A stretch of DNA of 64,000 nt, taken from the NCBI RefSeq assembly GCF_030163795.1, contig NZ_JASJOF010000008.1, positions 1-64,000 of the forward strand, read 5' to 3'. Made by a program: the position numbers and the translations under genes. The notes beneath the pieces were generated by a model, which worked only from the letters and a program-made list of their open reading frames with translations, had not been told where the DNA came from and searched no databases. Source of the DNA: Roseicyclus marinus. Its GTDB lineage: Bacteria > Pseudomonadota > Alphaproteobacteria > Rhodobacterales > Rhodobacteraceae. Positions 1 through 7,814 of the stretch are shown in pieces (position 1 is the first letter of the stretch; every line of letters begins with the position of its first letter).

Positions 1-331
1 GGGCGGCGCCCGCCGCATCGGCGCCCAGCTCGGCCGAGGCGGTGCCATAGCTGCCGCCCGGATCCCAGATCGCAAAGGCGCCGCTGCCCGCCCCGTCAAG
101 GCAAAGGCCGTCCGCCCCCATGACGCCAAGGCAAGAGGTTCCGGCATGGAGCGCGGCGGTGCCGAAGGCGGCAGGGGCGGCCGAGGCCATATCCTCCGGG
201 TCGAGGCCGACCGCGAAATGGAGGGCCACGAAATCGGGCGCGGACCGCCCGTCCAGCTCCAGACGAGCGCGCAGGTCGGTGATTGCGATAGCCGCCCCAT
301 CCTCGCGGGATTGCGCCGTCCGTATTTCCAT
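1..331 (-). CDS. FIST-domain sensory protein, N-terminal part
   Basis: Partial gene: the start is here and the rest lies beyond the left edge; about 110 residues are visible. The reading begins MEIRTAQSREDG and has a hydrophobic strand FVALHFAV followed by a turn HAGTSCLGVMG, the pattern of the FIST N-terminal domain. That family senses small ligands and is often found with signalling or denitrification genes. The start is set by GGAAGGAG placed just before the ATG. No signal peptide is seen, so it is probably cytoplasmic. It shares its direction with the cyanate operon but is separated from it by a 264-bp gap holding a terminator, so it is probably transcribed on its own. Confidence 0.7.
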   Translation of the reverse strand, partial: MEIRTAQSREDGAAIAITDLRARLELDGRSAPDFVALHFAVGLDPEDMASAAPAAFGTAALHAGTSCLGVMGADGLCLDGAGSGAFAIWDPGGSYGTASAELGADAAGAA

Positions 332-487
332 GCCGGTCTCCTTCCGAGCCGGACACTATCGAAAGTTAAGGTGCGCTAAATGGCTCATAGGGATGGCGCT
401 TCGGTCCAAAAGGACATGGGGTTGTATCTTTCGATACCCGCCTCTTATCCAGTCCGGAACGGCATCGTCCAAGGTGTCTGCTCCGCA

Positions 488-527
488 CCAAAAACAAGCA
501 CCCCCCGCCGCAGGGGACGGGGGGGGT
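488..527 (-). terminator. Rho-independent terminator after cynS
   Basis: On the minus strand a G/C stem (positions 521-527 pairing with 500-506, seven base pairs) is followed by a T-rich run. It lies about 70 bp after the cynS stop codon and would end the cynA-B-D-S transcript before the FIST gene. Confidence 0.6.
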
Positions 528-595
528 ACGGAAACCGACCGGCACAAGACCGGGGACGGCGCGGTATCTGGCGACGGGCGCGCCTGCGCCCTTGC

Positions 596-1066
596 TTACC
601 AGTTGTTGTAGCCGAGGAACTTGCCCGACATCTCGAGCTTCACACGGTCGCCCTTGGGATTTTCCACGCGGGTGATCTGCATGTCGAAATCGATGGCGGA
701 CATGATGCCCACGCCGAATTTCTCCTCGATCAGCGCCTTGATGGTCGGGCCATAGACGCCGACGATTTCATAAAGGCGATAGATGCAAGGGTCGGTCGGC
801 ACGGCCTGCGACCAGACCTTGGTCGGCGGCTCGGTCATCACCGAAACTGCCTCTTGCGGGAGGCCCATCTTGGCCACCAGCAACTCTGCCTTGTCCTTGG
901 GAAAGGCGTTCATGCCCATGCAGGCCGAATGGGTCCAGACGGGCGACATGCCGATGCTGTCGGCGATGCCTTCCCAAGTCAGGCCGGCCTGTTTCTTGGC
1001 CGACAGGATCATGACGGTCACGTCTTCCATGGTCATCATGACGGGGCGTTCGAATGTGTCTTTCAT
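596..1066 (-). CDS. cynS: Cyanate hydratase (cyanase)
   Basis: Catalyses bicarbonate-dependent decomposition of cyanate to ammonia and carbon dioxide, so it both detoxifies cyanate and supplies nitrogen. The protein has 156 residues, the family's usual length. An N-terminal helical domain (about 1-85) is followed by the catalytic domain. The three active-site residues known from the E. coli enzyme are all present: Arg97 and Glu100 in CIYRLYEIVGVYGPT, and Ser123 in GIMSAIDF. The start has a good GAGGAGAG ribosome site. It is the last gene of cynA-B-D-S, 31 bp after cynD, which is the main reason for reading the transporter as a cyanate importer. Confidence 0.95.
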   Translation of the reverse strand: MKDTFERPVMMTMEDVTVMILSAKKQAGLTWEGIADSIGMSPVWTHSACMGMNAFPKDKAELLVAKMGLPQEAVSVMTEPPTKVWSQAVPTDPCIYRLYEIVGVYGPTIKALIEEKFGVGIMSAIDFDMQITRVENPKGDRVKLEMSGKFLGYNNW

Positions 1067-1097
1067 CGCGGTCTCTCCTCTTGCGAATGGGGCGGCG

Positions 1098-2000
1098 TCA
1101 GTCGTTGACGGCGCGCAGCCGGGCCTCGGGCTCGGGGCCGCCGGCGGGCTTGGTCTTGTCGATCACCACGGTTTCGGGGGTTTGCGTTTCGCCGCCCGAC
1201 GGCTGGCCCGACAGAACCTTGGACCTTTGGCCGAGGAACTGAACGAGGTGGTTGCGGATCGGATAATAATTGGGGTGTTCGACGATTTCGGTGCGGTTGC
1301 GCGGCCGCGGGATGGTGATCTGGACACTTTCCGCGACGCGGGCATAGGGACCGTTCGTCATCAACAAGATGCGATCGGCCAGCAAGATCGCCTCGTCGAT
1401 GTCGTGGGTGATCATGAAGACGGTCTGTTCCGTCTGGCTCCAGACCTTGAGGAGTTCTTCCTGGATGGTGCCGCGCGTCAGTGCATCGAGCGCGCCGAAA
1501 GGCTCGTCGAGCAAGAGCAGTTTGGGCTGGTTGGCGAAGGCGCGCGCGATCGACACGCGCTGCCGCATACCGCCCGACAATTGGCTGGGCTTGCGCAAGA
1601 CCACGTCACCCTCGAGCCCCACCATGGCGAGGTATTTGCGCGAATGCGCTTCCACATCGACCTTCGACCAGTCCTTGTGGCGGGCTTGCACGCCGAAGGA
1701 CACGTTTTTCAGCGCCGAAAGCCAAGGCAGGAGGGAGTAGTTCTGGAACACGACGCCCCGGTCGAGGGACGGGCCCGATACCTCGGCCCCGTCCATGGTC
1801 ACCACGCCCGATGTGGGCGACGCGAGACCGGCAAGGATGTTCATGATCGTCGATTTGCCGCAGCCGGAATGGCCGAGGATACAGACGAATTCCCCCCGCT
1901 CGATCCCGAAACTCGCGTTCTCGAACACCGTCGTCTCACCGCCCGCCGCATCGGGATAGGTCTGGGTCAGTCGTTCCACGCTGAGAAAAGGTTTTGCCAT
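1098..2000 (-). CDS. cynD: Cyanate/nitrate-type ABC transporter ATPase
   Basis: ATP-binding subunit of an importer of the nitrate/cyanate/taurine (NrtD, CynD, SsuB) class. Visible motifs are Walker A GHSGCGKST near residue 44, the signature LSGGMRQRVSIARAFA, Walker B LLLLDEPFGALD and the switch histidine in MITHDIDEA. At 300 residues it is longer than the roughly 260 of single-domain relatives because of a Pro/Glu-rich tail after about residue 255. It follows cynB by 11 bp and precedes cynS by 31 bp. Assignment to cyanate rather than nitrate or bicarbonate is inferred from the adjacent cyanase. Confidence 0.85.
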   Translation of the reverse strand: MAKPFLSVERLTQTYPDAAGGETTVFENASFGIERGEFVCILGHSGCGKSTIMNILAGLASPTSGVVTMDGAEVSGPSLDRGVVFQNYSLLPWLSALKNVSFGVQARHKDWSKVDVEAHSRKYLAMVGLEGDVVLRKPSQLSGGMRQRVSIARAFANQPKLLLLDEPFGALDALTRGTIQEELLKVWSQTEQTVFMITHDIDEAILLADRILLMTNGPYARVAESVQITIPRPRNRTEIVEHPNYYPIRNHLVQFLGQRSKVLSGQPSGGETQTPETVVIDKTKPAGGPEPEARLRAVND

Positions 2001-2011
2001 GGTTCTGGTCC

Positions 2012-2845
2012 TTATTCCGCGTAGGCCACGACCCGCTGGAGCGCGCCGAAAGCGCTATCCAGGGCCATGCCGACAATGCCGATCATGAGGATCGAGAAGA
2101 TCACCGACGTAAGGTCGAGGTTGTTCCACTCGTTCCAGACGTAATAGCCGATGCCGGTCCCGCCCACGAGCATCTCGGCCGCGACGATCACGAGCCACGC
2201 GATGCCGATGGAGATCCGCATTCCCGTGACGATGGTGGGGGCTGCGGCGGGCAGGATCACTTGGAACGCGGTGCGGACAGCGCCCAGTTCATGGGTACGG
2301 GCCACATTGACCCAATCCTTGCGCACACCCGCCACGCCAAAGGCGGTGTTGAGCAGCATGGGCCAGATGGAACAGATGAAGATGACGAAGATCGCGCTCG
2401 CCTCGCTGTCGCGGATGACGAACAAGGCCAGCGGCATCCAGGCCAGCGGCGAAATCGGCCGCAACACCTGAATGTAGGGGTTGAGCGCGCGATAGGCCAC
2501 GGGCGACATACCGATCAGGAAGCCCAAGGGGATCGCCACCGCAGCGGCCAGCAGGTAGCCCGACAACACGCGATAGATCGAATAGCCGATCTGGATCCCG
2601 ATGCCTTTGTCGTTGGGGCCCGCGTCGTAGAATGGGTTCGACAATTCCTCCCACGCCTTGGCGAAGATGTCCGACGGCGGCGGTATGGCGGCGCGGGGTG
2701 ACCCGCCCCCCATCAGGCGTTCGTATTCCGTCATCTCGGTCGCCAGCTGCTGCGGCGGGATCGCGGCCTCCCAAAACAGGAGGCCGACGATCAGGATCAC
2801 CACGGACAGAAGCGCGCCACGCTGGTTGATGCTGAGCTGTGGCAT
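2012..2845 (-). CDS. cynB: Cyanate/nitrate-type ABC transporter permease
   Basis: Inner-membrane permease of the NrtB/CynB/SsuC class with 277 residues. It opens with a transmembrane helix (about 12-30), has a periplasmic stretch rich in Pro and Gly, then further helices. The cytoplasmic EAA-type loop that contacts the ATPase reads ARTHELGAVRTAFQVILPAA. It lies 3 bp after cynA and 11 bp before cynD, so the three are surely co-transcribed. Confidence 0.85.
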   Translation of the reverse strand: MPQLSINQRGALLSVVILIVGLLFWEAAIPPQQLATEMTEYERLMGGGSPRAAIPPPSDIFAKAWEELSNPFYDAGPNDKGIGIQIGYSIYRVLSGYLLAAAVAIPLGFLIGMSPVAYRALNPYIQVLRPISPLAWMPLALFVIRDSEASAIFVIFICSIWPMLLNTAFGVAGVRKDWVNVARTHELGAVRTAFQVILPAAAPTIVTGMRISIGIAWLVIVAAEMLVGGTGIGYYVWNEWNNLDLTSVIFSILMIGIVGMALDSAFGALQRVVAYAE

Positions 2846-2848
2846 GGC

Positions 2849-4234
2849 TCAGGTCCGCCGGATCGCGAAGCTGTCGATGTAGCCCACGGGGTCGGCCGGG
2901 TCGAAGGTCTTGCCCATGATCGTGTGGGTCCGGTAGGTCTCGGTCGGCGCCTCGTAGCCCAGATCCTCCATGATCCGGCGTGCATCCGAGGCGAGATAGA
3001 CCTGCTCGGCCACCGCGCGGTAATCGATGTCGTTCTCGATATAGCCCCAGCGGCGCATCTGGGTGAGGATCCAGACGCCCATGGAATGCCAGGGGAACGG
3101 GTCGAAATCGATCCGGTCGGGGACGCGCTGCACGTTGCCCAGACCATCCGCAAACGTTCCCGTCAGAACCTGCTGGATCACTTCGACCGGCTGGTTGAGG
3201 TAGTTCTCGGGTGCGATGGCGGCGGAGATTTCCTCGCGGTTGGCCGGATCCGACGCGTATTGCGTGGCGTCGATGATCGCCTTCAAGAGCGCGCCATAGG
3301 TGTTGGGCAGTTCCGTGGCAAAGGACAAGGGAGCCGCGAAGGCGCAGCAGGGATGCCCTTCCCAGATGTCCTTGGTCAGCAGGTGAATGAACCCGATGCC
3401 TTCCCAGACCGCGCGCTGGTTGAACGGGTCGGGCGACAGGTAGCCGTCGAGGTTCCCGGCGCGCAGGTTCGCCACCATCTCGGGCGGGGGCACGACGCGG
3501 ATCTGGATGTCGGTGTCGGGGTCGAGACCGAATTCCGCCACGTAGTACCGCAGCAGGAAGTTGTGCATCGAATATTCGAAGGGCACTCCGAAGGTCATGC
3601 CGCGCCACTGGCTCGGATCGCGCTTGTCGAGGTGGTCGTTGTGCAGGACGATGGCCTGCCCGTTGATGTTTTCGACGGCCGGCATGATGTAGGGTGCCGC
3701 GACCGAACCCGCGCCCAGCGTCATCGCCAGCGGCATCGGCGTCAGCATGTGGGAGGCGTCGTATTCGCCCGACAGCGACTTGTCGCGGGCGACGGCCCAA
3801 CCGGCGGTCTTGATGACCTGTGCATTCAGGCCGTAGCGCTCATAGAACCCCATCGGCTGCGCCATGATGATGGGCGTGGCGCAGGTGATCGGCACGAAAC
3901 CGATGTTCAGGTCCGCTTTTTCCGGTGGCCCGAGATTGTCGAGAATGGCCGCCTTGGCCGCATCCATCGGGAAAACCGAGGCGAGGATCGAGGCGAACGT
4001 CCCGCCGCCCACCATTCCCATGAAGGCGCGACGCTGGACGTCATTGTGGCCGAAGACCGAGCGGACCACCGCGCTTTCGATGGCGCGTTCGACCATTTGT
4101 TCGGCCGACATGGTGGTGGCGGTGCGGCTCAATTCGGCCTGCGCATGGGCCGCGCATCCGTCACAGCCGCAATCGGCGCCGTGGCGAAGGTCGGTTTTGT
4201 CGGAAAACGGGTTACCGAGGCTCTTGACGGACAT
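2849..4234 (-). CDS. cynA: Cyanate/nitrate-type ABC substrate-binding protein, Tat-exported
   Basis: Solute-binding component of the CmpA/NrtA-like family, 461 residues. The N-terminus is long: about 66 residues carrying three close cysteines (Cys22, Cys24, Cys27 in DCGCDGC) precede a twin-arginine motif QRRAFMGMVG (Arg68-Arg69) and a hydrophobic stretch. This suggests export in folded form by the Tat system. The mature part starts near ADLNIGFVPITCATPI, the ligand-domain opening of the family. It is the first gene of the operon and is divergent from the regulator at 4439. The ligand is taken as cyanate from the linked cynS; nitrate or bicarbonate remain possible. Confidence 0.85.
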   Translation of the reverse strand: MSVKSLGNPFSDKTDLRHGADCGCDGCAAHAQAELSRTATTMSAEQMVERAIESAVVRSVFGHNDVQRRAFMGMVGGGTFASILASVFPMDAAKAAILDNLGPPEKADLNIGFVPITCATPIIMAQPMGFYERYGLNAQVIKTAGWAVARDKSLSGEYDASHMLTPMPLAMTLGAGSVAAPYIMPAVENINGQAIVLHNDHLDKRDPSQWRGMTFGVPFEYSMHNFLLRYYVAEFGLDPDTDIQIRVVPPPEMVANLRAGNLDGYLSPDPFNQRAVWEGIGFIHLLTKDIWEGHPCCAFAAPLSFATELPNTYGALLKAIIDATQYASDPANREEISAAIAPENYLNQPVEVIQQVLTGTFADGLGNVQRVPDRIDFDPFPWHSMGVWILTQMRRWGYIENDIDYRAVAEQVYLASDARRIMEDLGYEAPTETYRTHTIMGKTFDPADPVGYIDSFAIRRT

Positions 4235-4315
4235 GGCTCATCCCCTGTGTTGGACATCTGCAACCATGATGAAAGCCCAACGCCCAAGGGGGAAGCATGC
4301 GCCTAAAATTTCAGC

Positions 4316-4342
4316 ATTATATGAATTTACATTTATTTCCAA
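4316..4342 (-). promoter_or_regulatory. Candidate sigma-70 promoter of cynA
   Basis: Reading the minus strand, a perfect TATAAT occupies 4321-4316. The best -35 match is TTGGAA at 4342-4337, with a short 15-bp spacer. The -35 box is weak, as expected for an activator-dependent promoter. No TGGCAC-N5-TTGC sigma-54 promoter was found upstream of cynA. The call is tentative. Confidence 0.4.
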
Positions 4343-4372
4343 CTGTTAGGTAGATCGCATCATATGCAATTA

Positions 4373-4405
4373 TCACGAATTTTCGTAATTTACGAAATAT
4401 CGTGA
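4373..4405. promoter_or_regulatory. 33-bp dyad operator between cynA and its regulator
   Basis: The inner arms TTTCGTAA and TTACGAAA flank a single T at 4389, and the outer arms TCACGA and TCGTGA lie in register. Fourteen of sixteen base pairs are symmetric; the two mismatches are at 4379 and 4380. The dyad is centred 50 bp before the regulator's ATG and about 70 bp upstream of the candidate cynA -10 box. It is probably the binding site of the divergent regulator. Confidence 0.65.
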
Positions 4406-4438
4406 CGCCCTGCCGCGTCGCAGCACTACACTTCGGTC

Positions 4439-6307
4439 ATGCTCGACACGCCCCTGACATTTGATTCGCTGGTCGCCACAGTGCCCGAGGCTGCGCTGGT
4501 GCTGGACACGTCTACCGACCGCATCACGACCCTCAACGCGGCCGCACGCCGGATGCTGGGGGCCGGGGCGGAACGGGGTGCGGTCTTCTCCTGCTGGTTG
4601 GGGCCCGCCCTGCCCCGCTTCATCGTCTTCATCGAGGAAGTGGACCACCGGGGTGAGGCATGGACGCGCGACGTGGACCTGATGGTCGCGGACACGCCCC
4701 TGCCCTGCGAATTGCGCGCGCGCCGCATCGCCGAAGGCGACAGCCATATCTTCGTGATGCTGCTGGATCTTGCCGAACTGGAACGCCGCGCGCAGCTGGT
4801 GGAAACGGTGCGCCTGCACCGCGCAGGCATCGAGGAATGGAAGCGCGCCCATGATTTCTTTGCCGAACTGGAACACCAGAACCAGCTGATCCTGAACGCC
4901 GCGGGCGAAGGGATCTACGGGGTCAACGCCGAAGGCAAGACCACTTTCGTAAACCGCGCCGCCCAGGAGATGCTGGGCTGGACCACCGAGGATCTCTTGG
5001 GCAAGCCGATCCATGACATGATCCACCACCATCATGTCGACGGCGAGATTTACCATTCCCACGATTGCCCGATCTACCGCTCGTTCCGCTTCGAACAGGT
5101 GAATCGGATCGAGGACGAGGTTTTCTGGCGCAAGGACGGGCGGCCGATCCGGGTCGAATACGTCTCGACCCCGATCTACGATCAACAGGTTCTGGCGGGC
5201 GCCGTCGTGATCTTTCGCGACATCACCGAGCGCAAGGAAAACGAGAAACGTTTGCACGATGCGCTGGCCGAGATCGCCAGCCTGCGCGACCGGCTGGAAC
5301 AGGAAAACGCCTACCTGCAGGAGGCAATCACCACCGAGCGCGCCCATCACGACATCATCGGCAGTTCGCAAGCGGTGCGTCAGTTGCTGATGCGGGTCGA
5401 ACTGGTGGCAGGCACCGATGCGACCGTGCTGATCTCGGGCGAGGCGGGCACGGGCAAGGCTTTGGTCGCCCATGCGATCCACAATGCGAGCCCCCGTCGC
5501 AGGCGCCCCCTGATCCATGTGCGCTGCGGGTCCGTCGCCCCCGGCGCGATGGAGGCGGAATTGTTCGGCCAGATCCGGGGTGCCTATCCCGGCGCACTCC
5601 GCGACAAGCCCGGCAAGCTGGAACTGGCACATGGCGGCACCTTGTTCCTCGACGACGTGGAGGAATTGCCGCCCGAGGTTCAGGGCCAGCTGTTGCGCGC
5701 CCTGCAGGAGCGGGAGGTGACACGGCTCGGTGACACGCGGGGCCGCAGCCTCGACGTGCGCGTGATCGCCGCCTCGACCAAGCCGCTCGACCGCGAGGTG
5801 GCGGCCGGACGACTGCGCGAGGATCTGAACCTTTGGCTCAACGTCTTTCCGATCCTGTGCCATCCGCTGCGCGAAAAGCGCGAGGATATCCCGGCGCTCG
5901 CCACGCATCTTCTGGGACTTGCGGCCAAACGGATGAACCGCAAGCCGCCGGTCATCACCCAAAACGTGATGGAGCGGCTGATGGGTTATGACTGGCCGGG
6001 CAATGTGCGCGAATTGCGCAACGTCATCGAACGGGCCGTCATCGTATCTCAGGGCGGCAAACTGATCGTGGACCTCGGCACGCCCGATACACGATCACGC
6101 CAAGCCAACCGGACGATCCGGACCGAGGCCGATCTGGAGGCCGACATGCGGCGGGCGTTGATCGATTGCCTGCGCGAAACCGACGGGAAGGTGTCGGGGC
6201 GGTCGGGGGCGGCCGAGCTGTTGGGCATCCCTGCGACCACCTTCTATTCGCGGATGCGCAAATTCTCCATCACACGCCCCGATTGGGACAACGCGGACGT
6301 TTCCTGA
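4439..6307 (+). CDS. PAS/AAA+/Fis-type regulator with degenerate sigma-54 contact motif
   Basis: Transcription regulator of 622 residues in bacterial enhancer-binding-protein architecture. A PAS-like segment (about 10-120) is followed by a clear PAS domain (about 143-268, ending FRDITERKENE), a short coiled coil (270-300), an AAA+ core (303-535) and a Fis-type helix-turn-helix (582-610). The AAA+ core is worn. The sigma-54 contact loop reads GAYPGA (381-386) instead of GAFTGA, Walker B reads LFLDDVEE instead of LFLDE, Walker A reads GEAGTGKA, and Trp466 stands where the second arginine finger is normally found. It is divergent from cynA and probably controls it through the dyad at 4373-4405. 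The signal sensed is unknown. The start has no strong ribosome site. Confidence 0.85.
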   Translation: MLDTPLTFDSLVATVPEAALVLDTSTDRITTLNAAARRMLGAGAERGAVFSCWLGPALPRFIVFIEEVDHRGEAWTRDVDLMVADTPLPCELRARRIAEGDSHIFVMLLDLAELERRAQLVETVRLHRAGIEEWKRAHDFFAELEHQNQLILNAAGEGIYGVNAEGKTTFVNRAAQEMLGWTTEDLLGKPIHDMIHHHHVDGEIYHSHDCPIYRSFRFEQVNRIEDEVFWRKDGRPIRVEYVSTPIYDQQVLAGAVVIFRDITERKENEKRLHDALAEIASLRDRLEQENAYLQEAITTERAHHDIIGSSQAVRQLLMRVELVAGTDATVLISGEAGTGKALVAHAIHNASPRRRRPLIHVRCGSVAPGAMEAELFGQIRGAYPGALRDKPGKLELAHGGTLFLDDVEELPPEVQGQLLRALQEREVTRLGDTRGRSLDVRVIAASTKPLDREVAAGRLREDLNLWLNVFPILCHPLREKREDIPALATHLLGLAAKRMNRKPPVITQNVMERLMGYDWPGNVRELRNVIERAVIVSQGGKLIVDLGTPDTRSRQANRTIRTEADLEADMRRALIDCLRETDGKVSGRSGAAELLGIPATTFYSRMRKFSITRPDWDNADVS

Positions 6308-6430
6308 ACGCCAGCGCTTCGGCACAAGCGCAGATTGCCTGCCACGCCAATTGGCACGGTGCGTCGAACCTATGTCGAGGAGGGGTCTAATTTCGACGGG
6401 AAGCCGTGGATCGGTCCGGGATGCGCAAGG

Positions 6431-7168
6431 TCAATCGCGCCCATTGCCATTCCCGCCGCCGTTCCCATTTCCACCGGCGTTGCCGTTGCCGCTCCCGCCG
6501 CCGTTGCCGCTTCCGCTGCCGTTGCCGCTTCCGCCGTTGCCGTTACCGTTACCGCCGCCGCCGTTATCGTTGCCTGCGCTGCCGTTACCGCCGTTGCCGT
6601 TATCGTTGCCGCCGCCATTTCCACCGGAACCGCCGCCGCCAGACCCGCCGCCACCATTGCCCCCGCCACCATCACCGTTCCCGACCGTGACGCTTCGGAT
6701 ACCGTCGGATCTTGCAGTCTCGAGGCTGGTCTCGGTTTCGCCCGAGACAGCCCCTTCCGCGACGTCGTTCTGGCGTCGCTCGTTTTCCAACTGCCGCTCA
6801 CGTGCAATCGAAATGACTTCTCCCGCACGCTCCGACGCCTGCTCTGGCAACCGGTCCGCCGTGATCCCGTTGCGACGTTCCTCGACCGAAACAGTACCGT
6901 CGCCATCCTCGTCCACCGCGACGATGGCCTCCACGACCTCGAAGGTTTCGGGATCCAGTTCCAGGCGGACAGCGACGCCCTCCTGTTCGGCGACAAGGGC
7001 CAGAGAGCCCAACATCGGGTCTTCCAATGTGAATTGCGTAAAGCCTTCGGCCGCCAAAAGCTCGGCCAGTTCCTGGATGGCCGGATCGACATTCTGGGCG
7101 ATCGATGGGGATGCTGCCGACAGGGCGGCGCCCATCGCCAAGAGTAACGGGATATTTGTGATGCGCAT
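6431..7168 (-). CDS. Secreted EF-hand-like protein with Gly/Asn-rich tail
   Basis: Not a recognised family. The protein has 245 residues with a signal peptide (1-25, cleavage after SIAQ). A globular segment (26-100) ends in a good 12-residue EF-hand loop, DEDGDGTVSVEE (86-97), with acidic residues at the calcium positions. A charged helical stretch (100-150) follows. From about residue 163 to the end the sequence is almost only Gly, Asn and Ser. The tail DNA is built from short GCC/GTT-like triplets and may change length by slippage. The protein is probably exported and may be calcium-responsive. The start is supported by AAAGGG upstream. It lies 127 bp after the metal-transport operon on the same strand. 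Confidence 0.65.
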   Translation of the reverse strand: MRITNIPLLLAMGAALSAASPSIAQNVDPAIQELAELLAAEGFTQFTLEDPMLGSLALVAEQEGVAVRLELDPETFEVVEAIVAVDEDGDGTVSVEERRNGITADRLPEQASERAGEVISIARERQLENERRQNDVAEGAVSGETETSLETARSDGIRSVTVGNGDGGGGNGGGGSGGGGSGGNGGGNDNGNGGNGSAGNDNGGGGNGNGNGGSGNGSGSGNGGGSGNGNAGGNGNGGGNGNGRD

Positions 7169-7295
7169 ATCCGACCCTTTGGGCGGTCAAGCCCGGTGCG
7201 CGAAGACTAGTGCATGAGACGTATCGTCTCAAGATGGTTATCCGCAATCACCTTGAGAAAATGGCCCATTTCGGGATGCCCCGTGCTATATTCCC

Positions 7296-7814
7296 CTATC
7301 CGTCCACCGGCCTCACCTCGTAGATATCTTGCGCGGCCAGTGGCAAAAGCCGGTCCGCCAGCTCGTGTTTGAGGATTTCGAGGCGGGCGTCCTGCGCTGC
7401 CGTGCGGGACGACATTGCCCCGAGGCTCACGAATTCGGGGCGGACATGGCCGGGGCGGATCGTGACCGCCACGCGCCGATGACCAAGCGTGAAACGCCAG
7501 ACATAAGGGCCGGGCGGATCGCTGATCACATCCTTGCCGCCCAGCGCGCGATCCACGCTGTAGCGCCCATCGGTCAGGGCGCGGGTCACGCATTCCACGG
7601 CATCGCGCCCACCGGGACCGGTAAACGCGGTTAGGACGTGGATGTCGCGGCGCGGCAGCGGCCCTTCGCCCAGCGCCGGGAAACCGGCCTGCATCGCCTT
7701 GAGGGCATGAACCACGCCGCCGGGAAAGCCGCCGCCATGATAGGACAGGAGGGTGGAGAAGGAGAAGGTCAGCACCTGTCCACCCTCGCGCACGGAAATC
7801 CGGTCATGGGTCAT
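7296..7814 (-). CDS. Uncharacterised protein coupled to a FecCD-type importer
   Basis: Product of 172 residues, not assigned with confidence. Near the N-terminus YHGGGFPGGVVHALKAMQAG recalls the opening His-Gly-x-x-x-Pro-Gly pattern of FmdE-like proteins, which occur beside molybdenum, tungsten and other metal genes, but the usual nearby cysteine is replaced by Phe. The resemblance is weak. No signal peptide or membrane segment is seen, so it is probably cytoplasmic. Its ATG overlaps the stop of the preceding gene (ATGA), making it the last of five translationally coupled genes that begin with a solute-binding protein. That ties its role to whatever the transporter imports. Confidence 0.7.
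   Translation of the reverse strand: MTHDRISVREGGQVLTFSFSTLLSYHGGGFPGGVVHALKAMQAGFPALGEGPLPRRDIHVLTAFTGPGGRDAVECVTRALTDGRYSVDRALGGKDVISDPPGPYVWRFTLGHRRVAVTIRPGHVRPEFVSLGAMSSRTAAQDARLEILKHELADRLLPLAAQDIYEVRPVDG

Noticed and set aside
4373-4405. Dyad in the cynA gap as a Rho-independent terminator
   Set aside because: It lies between two divergent starts, the arms are A/T-rich and no T-run follows a G/C stem. An operator fits better.
6431-6680. Triplet-rich stretch as a CRISPR array or true tandem repeat
   Set aside because: There are no separated spacers; it is a low-complexity coding region for Gly/Asn.
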